Positions 16,763-27,327 of a DNA stretch of 46,199 nucleotides are shown in pieces. Each line of letters opens with the position of its first letter. Within the stretch, counting starts at the first letter, position 1. The notes beneath the pieces are model-generated. The model made no database searches. It was not told the origin of the DNA and worked only from the letters and a program-made list of their open reading frames with translations. The position numbers were made by a program, and so were the translations under genes. The DNA is from Gallionella sp. (GTDB lineage Bacteria > Pseudomonadota > Gammaproteobacteria > Burkholderiales > Gallionellaceae): NCBI GenBank assembly GCA_030645775.1, contig JAUSLX010000109.1, positions 1 through 46,199 on the forward strand, written 5' to 3'.

Positions 16763-16822
16763 GGAGTGCGGCGACAAGTCGCCGCTATAAGAGCGAAAAA
16801 CGCAGACGCGTCTGCGCACTCC
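16763..16822. repeat. 60-bp element with terminal inverted repeats, cbbQ-cbbO spacer
   Basis: GGAGTGCG (16763-16770) and CGCACTCC (16815-16822) are perfect terminal inverted repeats. Inside lie two hairpins, GGCGAC-AA-GTCGCC and GCAGACGCGTCTGC. It fills almost the whole spacer between the cbbQ stop and the cbbO ribosome site, and resembles dispersed small palindromic elements of proteobacterial genomes. Confidence 0.85.
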
Positions 16823-16826
16823 AAAA

Positions 16827-17630
16827 TTAGGCAAACACAGCATCAATCGCATGATCCAGTGTATCGCGTATGTCCGCATCGTCGGTAATCGGGCGCACCA
16901 TAGCCATACGGCATGCATCCCTGGGCTCGACCCCGCTCTTGATCAGTGTTGCCGCGTACACCAGCAAACGCGTGGAAACGCCCTCATCCAGGCCATGCCC
17001 CTTCAGATTACGGGCCGCCACTCCAATCTTGACCAGCTTGGCGCAAATGTCTGCATCCATGCCCGTCTCCTTGCTGAGAATTTCAGTCTCCAGCTTGCTT
17101 GTCGGATAATCAAAATCGAGAGCCGTAAAACGCTGTTTGGTGGATTGCTTCAGATCCTTCAGCAAACTCTGGTAGCCGGGATTGTAGGAAATCACCAACT
17201 GAAAATCCGGGTGCGCTTGAATCAATTCGCCCTTTTTGTCCAGCGGCAAGGTACGTCTGTGATCGGTCAACGGATGGATCACCACCGTGGTGTCCTGACG
17301 CGCTTCGACGATTTCGTCCAGATAGCAGATCGCGCCGATGCGCGCGGCCGTGGTCAGCGGGCCATCCAGCCAGCGCGTACCGTTTGCATCGAGCAAATAG
17401 CGCCCGACCAGATCGCTTGCCGTCATGTCTTCGTTACACGCCACCGTGATCAACGGCTTGTTCAATTTCCACGCCATATATTCGATAAAGCGGGATTTGC
17501 CGCAACCTGTCGGGCCCTTCACCATCACAGGCAAACGGGCAGCATAGGCTGCCTCATACAACGTTACTTCATTGCCCTGCGCTTGGTAAAACGGCTCCTG
17601 ATGAATCTTGTATTGATCTTTATCAGTCAT
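16827..17630 (-). CDS. cbbQ: RuBisCO activase AAA+ ATPase CbbQ
   Basis: MoxR-type AAA+ ATPase, 267 aa, forming the motor ring of the CbbQO activase. Walker A is GPTGCGKS (39-46), Walker B is AICYLDEIVEARQD, and the pore and sensor region reads VISYNPGYQ. A C-terminal CbbQ domain (about 185-265, GVSTRLLVYAATLIK) is present. The ATG at 17630 follows a G-rich GGGGGG site; an in-frame ATG at 17651 has none. It lies about 110 bp downstream of cbbM but past a terminator. NirQ/NorQ are close relatives; the neighbours decide for CbbQ. Confidence 0.96.
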   Translation of the reverse strand: MTDKDQYKIHQEPFYQAQGNEVTLYEAAYAARLPVMVKGPTGCGKSRFIEYMAWKLNKPLITVACNEDMTASDLVGRYLLDANGTRWLDGPLTTAARIGAICYLDEIVEARQDTTVVIHPLTDHRRTLPLDKKGELIQAHPDFQLVISYNPGYQSLLKDLKQSTKQRFTALDFDYPTSKLETEILSKETGMDADICAKLVKIGVAARNLKGHGLDEGVSTRLLVYAATLIKSGVEPRDACRMAMVRPITDDADIRDTLDHAIDAVFA

Positions 17631-17685
17631 GTTACCCCCCATACTCGCCACGTATCCGCGCGGTCAAAACGGTTTTTATTTTTGG

Positions 17686-17713
17686 AAAAAAACGCCCCCA
17701 GCAAGTGGGGGCG
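17686..17713 (-). terminator. Terminator between cbbM and cbbQ
   Basis: An 8-bp GC-rich stem (CGCCCCCA/TGGGGGCG) with a 5-base loop is followed by seven T on the minus strand. It lies 30 bp past the cbbM stop and should cap most cbbM transcripts, letting a minority reach cbbQ, cbbO and fbp. Confidence 0.92.
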
Positions 17714-17742
17714 CGTTTTCACAGCGTTAATAGCAACCAGGC

Positions 17743-19122
17743 TTACTTGTGTACGCCCAGCTTTTCGCGCCAGCCCGGGAATATCTTGTCGGCATCGCCA
17801 GGGAAAGACTCAAATGCGCGCGCAAATTCCTTGTGCTCCTTCGCGAATTCGATAGGGTCCGCACCCGCTTTCCAGCACTCATACGACTGACGCAAGGAGA
17901 TCGCACCCGCCGCAGGAGAGTCGATATGACCATAAGAACCGCCGCCAGAAGTATTGATCACGTTGCCGTGACCGAGGTTTTCGAAGAAACCTGGCAGACG
18001 CAGCGCGTTCATACCGCCGGAGATGATAGGCGTTGTCGGCTTCATGCCGTGCCATTCCTGGTGGAAGTAAGGACCATCCGCGGAATCGCGCTCGATCATG
18101 TAGGCGATGTTGCGGTCATCCTTGCCTCCTTCCATCTTGCCGTAGCCCATAGTACCTACGTGGATACCGGAAGCACCTTGCAGACGGGACATCTTGGACA
18201 GCACAAATGCCGTGTATCCGCGTACCGCAGAAGGCGATGTGACCGCACCATGACCGGCACGATGGTAGTGCAGGTATTGGCCAGGATACTGACGACGTGC
18301 TGTCGTGATCATGCCGGGACCGCCAACATAGCCGTCAACCAAGAAAGCGACCTTGTTTGCATCCGGTCCGAACGTTTCCAGGATGTAATCGGCACGCGCC
18401 AACATTTCATAGTGATCGTCAGCCGTAATGTTAGCCGAGAACAACTTTGCCTGACCGGTTTCATCCATGGCGCGCTTCATTGCATCATAGACCAGCGGGA
18501 TGACTTTCTTGGTAGGGCAGAACACCTGATTACCTTGTGGCTCGTCGTTCTTAATGAAGTCACCACCCAGCCAGAACTGGTAAGCCGCCTTGGCAAATGG
18601 CTCAGGGCGCAAACCCAGCTTGGGCTTGATGATGGTACCGGAAATGTAACCCCCGTTAACACGAGGACGACCCAGAATGTCCCACATATCGGTGATGTCC
18701 TTGGAAGGGCCGTCGAACAGACGCAGCATCGACCAGGGAACATAGAAATCCTGCATTTGCAGATGTTTCACGTCGCCCATACCCTGGTTGTTACCAATCG
18801 CCAGTGTCAGGAATGAAACAATCATCGCACGACCGTCGATCACGTTGCGATCAAACAGGTCATTCGGGTAAGCCACCTTCATGATGCCTTTGGCTTCATC
18901 GATGAAATACACCAATGCGTCTACGCCCTTGGTGAAATCATCGGTTGTCGATACTTCAACGTTGGTGCCTGTTGAAGATTCAGCAGCGATGTGCGCAGCG
19001 ACTTCCAGAAAACCATAGCCAGTGGCTGGTGCCATGTGGTAAGCAACGAGAATGTGCCCGTCACCCTTGATCAGATCTTCTTCTTTTAACGACAGATCTG
19101 CATAACGATTCGATTGATCCAT
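17743..19122 (-). CDS. cbbM: Ribulose-1,5-bisphosphate carboxylase/oxygenase, form II
   Basis: Fixes CO2 onto ribulose 1,5-bisphosphate; 459 aa, single-subunit form II. The carbamylated Lys is K191 within [11 protein letters not shown], the same number as in Rhodospirillum rubrum. The catalytic [10 protein letters not shown] segment and the loop-6 sequence [10 protein letters not shown] are present. The N-terminus [13 protein letters not shown] is typical of form II, and no cbbS follows. AGGAGAG precedes the ATG. It is divergent from cbbR across a 178-bp control region and is followed by cbbQ and cbbO. Form II enzymes suit high CO2 and low O2. Confidence 0.98.
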   Translation of the reverse strand: MDQSNRYADLSLKEEDLIKGDGHILVAYHMAPATGYGFLEVAAHIAAESSTGTNVEVSTTDDFTKGVDALVYFIDEAKGIMKVAYPNDLFDRNVIDGRAMIVSFLTLAIGNNQGMGDVKHLQMQDFYVPWSMLRLFDGPSKDITDMWDILGRPRVNGGYISGTIIKPKLGLRPEPFAKAAYQFWLGGDFIKNDEPQGNQVFCPTKKVIPLVYDAMKRAMDETGQAKLFSANITADDHYEMLARADYILETFGPDANKVAFLVDGYVGGPGMITTARRQYPGQYLHYHRAGHGAVTSPSAVRGYTAFVLSKMSRLQGASGIHVGTMGYGKMEGGKDDRNIAYMIERDSADGPYFHQEWHGMKPTTPIISGGMNALRLPGFFENLGHGNVINTSGGGSYGHIDSPAAGAISLRQSYECWKAGADPIEFAKEHKEFARAFESFPGDADKIFPGWREKLGVHK

Positions 19123-19236
19123 AATTTACTCTCCTGTATGTTAACGATAATTCACTAACTACCTACGTACGACAACTTGCGACTGGTTGACACTATAGTG
19201 CTACCGCCCTATAAGCGATAGTCAATTATTTTTATA

Positions 19237-19263
19237 AGAACCATAAGAAATGCTTATGGTTCT
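19237..19263. promoter_or_regulatory. Perfect palindrome between cbbM and cbbR, probable CbbR site
   Basis: AGAACCATAAG (19237-19247) and CTTATGGTTCT (19253-19263) form a perfect 11-bp inverted repeat with a 5-base spacer. The core TAA-N7-TTA fits the LysR-type TNA-N7-TNA pattern described for CbbR. It is the only strong dyad of this size in the divergent region. On the minus strand TTGACT at 19220-19225 could be a -35 box of cbbM. Confidence 0.7.
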
Positions 19264-19264
19264 G

Positions 19265-19270
19265 TATAAT
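19265..19270 (+). promoter_or_regulatory. Candidate -10 box of cbbR
   Basis: TATAAT directly abuts the palindrome, so a CbbR dimer bound there would cover the cbbR promoter, as in autorepression. A start near 19277 would give a leader of about 24 bases before the ATG at 19301 and excludes the in-frame ATGs at 19250 and 19256. No good -35 is visible. Confidence 0.5.
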
Positions 19271-19300
19271 CACGCGATACAACTCACTCATCTCGCCGCC

Positions 19301-20194
19301 ATGCTCCACTTCACTTTACGTCAATTGCAAGTATTTGAGAAAGTGGCCAGCCATTTAAACTACTCACGCGCAGCTGAAGAACTATACCTCTCACAACCGG
19401 CAGTGTCCATGCAAATCAAGCAACTGGAAGGGCACATCGGACTGCCGTTATTCGAACAAATGGGGAAAAAAATATTTCTTACCGAGGCCGGGCGTGAACT
19501 GTTTCATTACGCGCGCAGCATCTCACAACAATTAATCGAAATGGAAGCGGTGTTCGACGATATGAAAGGAGGGGGGCTGGGAAAATTCATTCTGTCGGTA
19601 GTCAATACTGCCAATTATTTCACACCGCAGTTGCTGGCTAAATTTTGCCAGCGGCACCCGAACATCAATGTGATTCTGCAAGTTGCCAATCGGGACGCCG
19701 TACTCAAACAACTTGCCGACAACAGCACTGATCTGGCCATCATGGGTCAGCCACCTGATGGCTTAGATCTCAACGCAGAGTCGTTTCTGGACAATCCCCT
19801 GGTGGTCATTGCCGCCCCGAGTCATGCCTTGGCCACACTCAAAAACATCCAATTCTCACAGCTCGCCAGTGAAACCTTTATGTCCCGCGAAAAGGGTTCC
19901 GGTACGCGCAGTGCGATGGAGCGCGTTTTCGATCTGCATCACATTCAACCGCACATCAGCATGGAAATGGAAACCAACGAGGCCATCAAGCAGGCCGTGC
20001 GCGCAGGCATGGGACTGGGCATATTATCGCTACACAGCATCGAACTGGAACTGGAAACCGGCAGGCTGGCGATACTGGACGTCGAAAACTTTCCACTATT
20101 GCGCCACTGGTTTGTTGCGCATCGCCGCAACAAACGCTTGTCCAGCGCCGCCCTGGCTTTCAAGGAATTTTTACTGACTGAGGCTGCACAATAA
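19301..20194 (+). CDS. cbbR: LysR-family regulator CbbR
   Basis: Transcription regulator of carbon-fixation genes, 297 aa. The N-terminal winged helix-turn-helix (FTLRQLQVFEKVASHLNYSR, then AAEELYLSQPAVSMQIKQLE) is followed by a LysR substrate-binding domain (about 90-295) typical for metabolite-sensing members. The ATG at 19301 places the conserved HFTLRQL at the N-terminus; earlier in-frame ATGs fall within the palindrome and upstream of the likely -10 box. Its divergent position next to cbbM, and family resemblance, support CbbR. A terminator separates it from the convergent fba. Confidence 0.93.
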   Translation: MLHFTLRQLQVFEKVASHLNYSRAAEELYLSQPAVSMQIKQLEGHIGLPLFEQMGKKIFLTEAGRELFHYARSISQQLIEMEAVFDDMKGGGLGKFILSVVNTANYFTPQLLAKFCQRHPNINVILQVANRDAVLKQLADNSTDLAIMGQPPDGLDLNAESFLDNPLVVIAAPSHALATLKNIQFSQLASETFMSREKGSGTRSAMERVFDLHHIQPHISMEMETNEAIKQAVRAGMGLGILSLHSIELELETGRLAILDVENFPLLRHWFVAHRRNKRLSSAALAFKEFLLTEAAQ

Positions 20195-20227
20195 ACCCAT
20201 ACAACGCTTATTTGCTAATGCTGCAAC

Positions 20228-20255
20228 AAAAAGGCGACCCGAAGGTCGCCTTTTT
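20228..20255. terminator. Bidirectional terminator between cbbR and fba
   Basis: A 12-bp perfect stem (AAAAAGGCGACC/GGTCGCCTTTTT) with a CGAA loop has T runs on both strands. It lies 33 bp past cbbR and 18 bp past fba, the two convergent genes. Confidence 0.93.
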
Positions 20256-20273
20256 GCTGGTCATGAAGAACGC

Positions 20274-21338
20274 TTACTTGATAATCGCGTTCAACTCACC
20301 CTTGGCGTAACGGTTTGCCATTGCTTCCAGTGAAATCGGCTTGATCTTGGCTGCCTGACCTGCGCAACCAAAGGCTTCATAACGCGCCTTGCAAATTTGC
20401 TTCATTGCCACCGTGGTAGCTGCCAGGAACTTGCGCGGATCGAAATCTTTGGTATTTTGCGCGAGATAACGGCGGGTTGCGCCGGTAGAGGCCATACGCA
20501 GATCCGTGTCGATGTTGACTTTACGCACGCCGTTCTTGATGCCTTCGACGATTTCCTCAACCGGAACGCCGTAAGTTTCGCCCATGGTGCCGCCGAACTC
20601 GTTGATGATTTTCAGCCATTCCTGTGGCACGCTTGATGAACCGTGCATCACGAGGTGCGTGTTAGGCAGACGAGCATGAATTTCCTTGATGCGGTCGATG
20701 CGCAATACCGCACCGGTAGGAGGGCGAGTAAATTTGTATGCGCCGTGTGAAGTTCCGATGGCGATCGCCAGTGCATCCACGCCGGTTTGACGCACGAATT
20801 CAGCCGCTTCTTCCGGATCGGTCAGCAATTGGTCGTGGCTCAGAACGCCTTCAGCGCCGTGACCGTCTTCCTTTTCGCCTTCGCCAGATTCCAGAGAACC
20901 CAGACAGCCCAATTCACCTTCAACAGACACACCCACCGCATGGGACATTTCAGCCACACGGCGGGAAATATTGACGTTGTATTCAAAAGAGGAAGGCGTT
21001 TTGCCGTCTGCCAGCAAGGAGCCGTCCATCATCACGCTGGAAAAACCAGAGCGGATTGCGTTAATACAAACGGCTTCAGAGGCACCGTGATCCTGATGCA
21101 TAACGACTGGAATATGCGGATACATTTCCACAGCAGCTTCGATGAGGTGACGCAGAAACGGTTCACCGGCGTACTTACGTGCACCGGCAGAACCTTGCAT
21201 GATGACCGGGCTATTGCACTCGTCAGCCGCTTCCATAATCGCCTTAACCTGCTCCAGGTTGTTGACGTTGAATGCCGGTAAACCGTAGCTATTTTCTGCT
21301 GCATGATCGAGAAGTTGACGCAAAGATACTAAAGCCAT
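20274..21338 (-). CDS. fba: Fructose-bisphosphate aldolase class II
   Basis: Zinc-dependent aldolase, 354 aa, of the Calvin subtype common in autotrophic proteobacteria; it joins triose phosphates to FBP and probably also makes SBP. Zinc-site His residues are seen in [10 protein letters not shown] and in LVMHGSSS, and the active-site segments [11 protein letters not shown] and [11 protein letters not shown] are intact. AGGAGA precedes the ATG. It is last in tkt-gap-pgk-pyk-fba, 56 bp after pyk, and ends at the shared terminator. Confidence 0.97.
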   Translation of the reverse strand: MALVSLRQLLDHAAENSYGLPAFNVNNLEQVKAIMEAADECNSPVIMQGSAGARKYAGEPFLRHLIEAAVEMYPHIPVVMHQDHGASEAVCINAIRSGFSSVMMDGSLLADGKTPSSFEYNVNISRRVAEMSHAVGVSVEGELGCLGSLESGEGEKEDGHGAEGVLSHDQLLTDPEEAAEFVRQTGVDALAIAIGTSHGAYKFTRPPTGAVLRIDRIKEIHARLPNTHLVMHGSSSVPQEWLKIINEFGGTMGETYGVPVEEIVEGIKNGVRKVNIDTDLRMASTGATRRYLAQNTKDFDPRKFLAATTVAMKQICKARYEAFGCAGQAAKIKPISLEAMANRYAKGELNAIIK

Positions 21339-21394
21339 TTTTTTCTCCTGATTGATTAAAAATTCTTATTTCTTTGATTTTTTGACACGTTTAC

Positions 21395-22843
21395 TCAGAT
21401 GCTGTTCTTGTGGTGATCGCCAATTCGCACAATTTTCATGGTATTGGTATGCCCGGATTTGCCTACGGCCTCGCCTACGGTAACGACGACCAAATCACCA
21501 TCACCGACATAACCCATTTCAACCAGCTGCTGTTCCGCATCTATCAGCTCCTGAGCGGGGTGTTGCGCATTCCTGCCTGGAAACAGTACCGGATGTACGC
21601 CGCTGAACAAAGTCACCTTAGTCAGGGTTTGCTCAACCGGCGTCAAAGCAAAGATAGGCACTCCGGCATTCACGCGTGACATCCACAGGGCCGTCGAACC
21701 GGATTGTGTCAGTGCCACGATCGCCTTCACCTTGAAATGGGAAGCGGCAAACAGCGCGGACATAGCGATAGACTGGTCGATGCGGGTAAATTTCTGCACG
21801 ATTCCGCGACGATCCATCGCATGATCATCCGCCTGATGTTCAGCATTGAGACAAATGCGCACCATGGCCTCGATGGTTTCCACCGGATAATCACCCACAG
21901 CGGTTTCTGCGGACAGCATTACCGCATCCGTGCCATCCAATACCGCATTCGCCACATCCGAGACTTCCGCACGTGTCGGAATCGGATTGGTAATCATCGA
22001 CTCCATCATCTGCGTAGCGGTAATGACCAGACGATTCTTGGCACGCGCCATTTTGATCATGCGTTTTTGCAATCCCGGCACGGCAGCATCACCCACTTCC
22101 ACGCTCAAGTCGCCGCGCGCCACCATGATGGCATCTGATGCGTCGATAATATCGGCCAAGGCCGGGATCGCTTCGGCGCGCTCAATCTTGGCCATCAACA
22201 TGCTCTGACCGCCTGCTTCGTGCATCAACTTGCGCGCGTAACGCATGTCATCTCCGCTACGCGGGAAAGAGATCGCCAGATAGTCGGCTTTGATCAGCGC
22301 AGCTGTCTTGATGTCTTCCTTGTCCTTCTCGGTCAGCGCGGGTGCCGTCAAACCTCCGCCCTTGCGATTGATACCCTTATTGTTGGATAAAATACCGCCG
22401 CGCACCACCTTGCAGACTATGCTTGTGCCGTTGACTTCGACTACGTCAAATTCCAGCATGCCATCATTAAGTAACAGTACCGAGCCACGACTAACATCGT
22501 TGGGCAACTCCTTGTAGTCCAGCCCGACGCGCTCCTGATTACCCAGGCCAGTCATGGCTGCATCGAGAATAAACGTATCGCCTCTGTTCAGCTCGATCTT
22601 GTCATTCTCGAATTTTCCCACACGGATTTTCGGGCCCTGCAGATCGGCCAAAATACCAACGGTTCGTCCAACTGCTTTCGCGGCAGCCCGCACAACCTCG
22701 GCACGTTTCATATGATCGGCAGCCGAGCCATGCGAGAAATTCATCCGCACCAGATCGACTCCGGCACGTATCATTTCTTCAAGGACTTTCTGGTCGCTGG
22801 AGGCGGGCCCCAGCGTTGCAACTATTTTGGTTCTACGCAGCAT
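21395..22843 (-). CDS. pyk: Pyruvate kinase
   Basis: Converts phosphoenolpyruvate and ADP to pyruvate and ATP; 482 aa. Motifs include TLGPASSDQ, the PEP/metal segment MAKIERAEAI, MVARGDLSVEVG and the family signature near TDAVMLSAETAVGDYP. The C-terminal regulatory domain is full length. It starts 16 bp after the pgk stop with an AGGAC ribosome site, so it is part of the pgk transcript. In an autotroph this is the exit from the cycle toward biosynthesis. Confidence 0.97.
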   Translation of the reverse strand: MLRRTKIVATLGPASSDQKVLEEMIRAGVDLVRMNFSHGSAADHMKRAEVVRAAAKAVGRTVGILADLQGPKIRVGKFENDKIELNRGDTFILDAAMTGLGNQERVGLDYKELPNDVSRGSVLLLNDGMLEFDVVEVNGTSIVCKVVRGGILSNNKGINRKGGGLTAPALTEKDKEDIKTAALIKADYLAISFPRSGDDMRYARKLMHEAGGQSMLMAKIERAEAIPALADIIDASDAIMVARGDLSVEVGDAAVPGLQKRMIKMARAKNRLVITATQMMESMITNPIPTRAEVSDVANAVLDGTDAVMLSAETAVGDYPVETIEAMVRICLNAEHQADDHAMDRRGIVQKFTRIDQSIAMSALFAASHFKVKAIVALTQSGSTALWMSRVNAGVPIFALTPVEQTLTKVTLFSGVHPVLFPGRNAQHPAQELIDAEQQLVEMGYVGDGDLVVVTVGEAVGKSGHTNTMKIVRIGDHHKNSI

Positions 22844-22858
22844 GTGAGTCCTAGTAAA

Positions 22859-24055
22859 TTATTGTTTAGCGCGTTCTTCCAGAATCGCCACCGCAGGCAA
22901 AGTTTTGCCTTCGAGGAACTCAAGAAATGCACCGCCTGCAGTGGAGATATAGGACACTTTGTCAAAAATATCGTACTTCTGAATCGCTGCAATCGTGTCG
23001 CCGCCACCCGCCAACGTAAAGGCTTTGGTTTCAGCAATGGCTTTAGCTATGGCTTTGGTGCCTTCGCCAAACTGATCAAATTCAAACACGCCGACCGGAC
23101 CATTCCACACCACTGTTCCGGCATTCATGATGATGTCACAGATTTCCTGCGCGGACTTGGGGCCAATGTCAAAAATCATCTCGTCATCGGTAACGTCCTT
23201 AGCGTCTTTCAGGATAGCCGGCGTATTCTCATTGCCCGGAATAAAGGGTGCAGCCGTACCCACCACGACATCGGTCGCGATAGGAATGATGGCGCCACGT
23301 GCCGTCATCTTGGCAATCAGCGCCTGTGCAGTTGGGACCAGATCGTCCTCGCACAGCGATTTGCCCACAGGGTGCCCCGTCGCCTTGAGGAAGGTGTTGG
23401 CGATGCCACCACCGACGACCAACTGCTCGCATTTTTCAGACAAGGATTCGAGTACGGTCAGCTTGGTGGAGACCTTGGAGCCGCCAACGATGGCGACCAT
23501 CGGACGTGCCGGGCTGAGTAACGCTTTAGTCAACGCTTCCAGTTCTTCGGTCAGCAAAATGCCGGCCGCAGCAACGGGTGCAAATCTGGCCACCCCATGA
23601 GTCGATGCCTGGGCGCGGTGCGCGGTGCCGAAGGCATCCATTACGAATACATCGCACAAGGCGGCATATTTTCTGGAGAGCTCTTCATTGCTTTTCTTCT
23701 CACCCTTGTTGAAGCGGCAATTTTCCAGCAATACCAATTCGCCTTCAGCCACATCAAAGCCACCCTCTGTCCAGTCCTTGATCAGACGAACCGGTTTGCC
23801 CAGCTTGTTGGCGATAACATCTGCAACCGGCTTCAGCGAGTTTTCTTCGGAATACACACCCTCTTCAGGGCGGCCCAGGTGCGAGGTCACCATCACGCGT
23901 GCGCCCGCATTAAGCGCGGCATTGATCGTGGCCATGGAGGCCGTGATACGCGCATCGGAGGTAACTTTGCCGTCTTTAACGGGCACATTCAGATCAGAAC
24001 GAATCAGGACACGCTTGCCCTTGAGATCCAGATCGGTCATTTTAATCACGGACAT
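22859..24055 (-). CDS. pgk: Phosphoglycerate kinase
   Basis: Transfers phosphate between ATP and 3-phosphoglycerate; 398 aa. The N-terminal [15 protein letters not shown], the substrate segment [11 protein letters not shown] and the nucleotide-binding [10 protein letters not shown] are present. TGGAG lies 9 bases before the ATG. It follows gap across an 87-bp spacer that holds a long imperfect hairpin, and precedes pyk by 15 bp. In this cluster it runs in the gluconeogenic direction of the Calvin cycle. Confidence 0.98.
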   Translation of the reverse strand: MSVIKMTDLDLKGKRVLIRSDLNVPVKDGKVTSDARITASMATINAALNAGARVMVTSHLGRPEEGVYSEENSLKPVADVIANKLGKPVRLIKDWTEGGFDVAEGELVLLENCRFNKGEKKSNEELSRKYAALCDVFVMDAFGTAHRAQASTHGVARFAPVAAAGILLTEELEALTKALLSPARPMVAIVGGSKVSTKLTVLESLSEKCEQLVVGGGIANTFLKATGHPVGKSLCEDDLVPTAQALIAKMTARGAIIPIATDVVVGTAAPFIPGNENTPAILKDAKDVTDDEMIFDIGPKSAQEICDIIMNAGTVVWNGPVGVFEFDQFGEGTKAIAKAIAETKAFTLAGGGDTIAAIQKYDIFDKVSYISTAGGAFLEFLEGKTLPAVAILEERAKQ

Positions 24056-24087
24056 TTTCTACTCCAAAAAATGGTAAGCGGTGAATG

Positions 24088-24137
24088 GTGAGTGGTGAGT
24101 TGGTTTTTCCACTTGCTACTTTCCACTCTCCACTCAC
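24088..24137. repeat. Imperfect hairpin made of period-7 repeats, gap-pgk spacer
   Basis: GTGAGTGGTGAGTTGG (24088-24103) pairs with CCACTCTCCACTCAC (24123-24137) with one mismatch and one bulge. Each arm is itself a degenerate GTGAGTG-type 7-bp tandem array. There is no T run after it on the minus strand, so it is not an ordinary terminator; mRNA processing or stability is possible. Confidence 0.8.
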
Positions 24138-24142
24138 TGCAA

Positions 24143-25156
<1,014 letters not shown>

Positions 25157-25188
25157 TTAGTTATTTATAAATTTGTCGTCTTTCAGCC

Positions 25189-25221
25189 TTACAGCACGCC
25201 CTTGACCGTATTCACTACATT
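25189..25221 (-). pseudogene. Relic of a second transketolase 3' end
   Basis: Reads [10 protein letters not shown] and stop, the same ten residues that end the intact tkt gene next door. The two 33-base stretches differ at five positions, all third codon bases, with no amino-acid change. Directly upstream in this frame is TAA where tkt has GAA, and similarity fades. The relic lies 48 bp before gap on the same strand. Confidence 0.8.
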
Positions 25222-25256
25222 TTAGTTTCGGCATTACCCAAGGCAATGCCTCGCTG

Positions 25257-25303
25257 AAATGTCGTTAAGTTACAGAACGCCCTTAACGGTATTAACGACA
25301 TTT
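25257..25303. repeat. 12-bp inverted repeat around the tkt stop codon
   Basis: AAATGTCGTTAA (25257-25268) and TTAACGACATTT (25292-25303) are perfect inverted copies 23 bp apart, with the tkt stop between them. One arm is tkt coding sequence and the other is spacer. It could fold in the mRNA but lacks a T tail on the minus strand. Confidence 0.85.
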
Positions 25304-27285
25304 TCCACGGTGAAACCGAAGTGCTTGAACAATTCAGGCGCAGGTGCGGATTCGCCGAAGCAATCCATGCCCACTACCGCGCCATCCAGACCCACATATT
25401 TGTACCAACCACCGGTCACGCCTGCTTCGACTGCGACGCGGTTTACACCCCTGGGCAATACACTGTCCTTGTATGCCTGATCCTGCTTATCGAACACATT
25501 GGTCGAAGGCATGGACACGACGCGCACGTTGATGCCATCTGCCGCCAATACTTTTTGCGCATCCAGTGCCAAGGTTACTTCGGAGCCGGTCGCGATGATT
25601 ACAGCCTGTGGCTTGCCGCCTGCTGCTTCAGACAGCACATACGCACCCTTGCGAATATTGGCGATTTGTTCTGCATCACGCTTCTGGAATTGCAGGTTCT
25701 GGCGACTGAAGATCAGGCTGGAAGGCCCGTCGTTGCGCTCGACTGCGGCAACCCAGCACACAATGGATTCAACCGTGTCGCAAGGACGCCATGTTTCCAT
25801 GTTGGGAATATGACGCAGCGTTGCAGTCTGTTCAACCGGCTGGTGAGTCGGCCCGTCTTCGCCCAGACCGATGGAATCATGGGTGTAAACAAAAATCACA
25901 CGCTGCTTCATCAGTGCGGCCATACGCAAAGCATTACGCGCATATTCCGAGAACATCAGGAAGGTACCGCCGAATGGCAGTAAGCCACCATGCAAGGCCA
26001 TACCGTTCATGATGTGCGACATGCCGAATTCGCGCACACCGTAACTGATGTAGTTGCCGGTGCTCTTGCCATGAACATGCTTGCAGCCTGTCCAGTTGGT
26101 CAGGTTTGAGCCGGTCAGGTCGGCTGAACCGCCCAGAAATTCAGGCAAGGCAGGCGCCAGTGCATTGATCGCATTTTGTGAAGCCTTACGGGTGGCGATC
26201 GTTTCGCCCTTCGCGTTAGTCGCCTCGATTGCTGCTGCTGCGTGTGCCACCCAACCTGATGGGAGCTCACTCTTGGTACGACGTGTGAACTCTGCGGCTT
26301 CAGCAGGATAAGCTGCGCTATATTCAGCGAACTTGTTGTTCCACAATTTCTCAAGACCTTCGCCGCGCGTACGCGCATCCCATGCTTCATACACATGCGT
26401 AGGAATTTCAAACGGAGGGTAATTCCAGCCAAGGTGCGCACGGGTTGCGGCCACTTCAGCCTCGCCCAATGCCGCGCCATGCACATCATGCGTACCTTCC
26501 TTGTTGGGAGAACCTGCACCGATAACGGTCTTGCAGCAAATCAGGGTAGGCTTGTCGGTAACAGCGTGACCTGCACGAATCGCGGCGTCAATGGCTGCGG
26601 AATCATGACCTTCAACATTTGCCACGACGTGCCAGCCATAAGCCTCAAAACGCTTTGCAGTATCGTCAGTGAACCAACCGTTGGTATGACCGTCAATCGA
26701 GATTTCGTTGTCATCCCAGAAGGCCATCAACTTGCCCAGACCCCAGGTGCCGGCCAGTGCACAGGCCTCATGCGAAATACCTTCCATCATGCAACCGTCG
26801 CCCATGAATACATAGGTGTTGTGGTTGACGATCTCATGCCCCGGCTTGTTGAATTCTGCCGCCAGCAGCTTTTCTGCCATCGCCATACCTACGGCATTGG
26901 TGATGCCCTGACCGAGCGGACCACCGGTTGTTTCCACGCCGGCGGTATAACCATATTCCGGATGGCCCGGCGTCTTGGAATGCATTTGACGGAAACGCTT
27001 CAGCTCATCAATCGGCAAGTCGTAACCGGATAAGTGCAGCAATGCGTATACCAGCATTGAGCCATGACCGTTGGACATCATGAAGCGATCACGACCAGGC
27101 CACTTGGGATTGGCCGGATTATGACGCAGATGGCGATTCCAAAGTACGTCAGCAATCTCTGCCATGCCCATAGGTGCGCCCGGATGACCGGAGTTTGCTT
27201 TTTGCACAGCATCTACGGCAAGCATGCGGATTGCGCTGGTTATGTCATTGTACTTTGGTGGTGTAATACTACGATTTGCTGTCAT
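25270..27285 (-). CDS. tkt: Transketolase
   Basis: Thiamine-diphosphate enzyme moving two-carbon units in the Calvin and pentose-phosphate cycles; 671 aa. Seen are the N-terminal [13 protein letters not shown], the TPP-binding motif starting at GDGCMMEG, and the pyrimidine-domain segments [16 protein letters not shown] and [23 protein letters not shown] precedes the ATG. It is first in tkt-gap-pgk-pyk-fba, so the promoter should lie in 27286-27416, where a TTAAC-N7-GTTAA dyad is found. Confidence 0.98.
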   Translation of the reverse strand: MTANRSITPPKYNDITSAIRMLAVDAVQKANSGHPGAPMGMAEIADVLWNRHLRHNPANPKWPGRDRFMMSNGHGSMLVYALLHLSGYDLPIDELKRFRQMHSKTPGHPEYGYTAGVETTGGPLGQGITNAVGMAMAEKLLAAEFNKPGHEIVNHNTYVFMGDGCMMEGISHEACALAGTWGLGKLMAFWDDNEISIDGHTNGWFTDDTAKRFEAYGWHVVANVEGHDSAAIDAAIRAGHAVTDKPTLICCKTVIGAGSPNKEGTHDVHGAALGEAEVAATRAHLGWNYPPFEIPTHVYEAWDARTRGEGLEKLWNNKFAEYSAAYPAEAAEFTRRTKSELPSGWVAHAAAAIEATNAKGETIATRKASQNAINALAPALPEFLGGSADLTGSNLTNWTGCKHVHGKSTGNYISYGVREFGMSHIMNGMALHGGLLPFGGTFLMFSEYARNALRMAALMKQRVIFVYTHDSIGLGEDGPTHQPVEQTATLRHIPNMETWRPCDTVESIVCWVAAVERNDGPSSLIFSRQNLQFQKRDAEQIANIRKGAYVLSEAAGGKPQAVIIATGSEVTLALDAQKVLAADGINVRVVSMPSTNVFDKQDQAYKDSVLPRGVNRVAVEAGVTGGWYKYVGLDGAVVGMDCFGESAPAPELFKHFGFTVENVVNTVKGVL

Positions 27286-27327
27286 TTACTGACTCCTCCG
27301 AAACATCCCAAGGGGATGGGTTTATGT

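Noticed and set aside
16851-18816. Long plus-strand open frames opposite cbbQ and cbbM
   Set aside because: Both lie antisense to intact core genes and lack domains or ribosome sites; same shadow composition.
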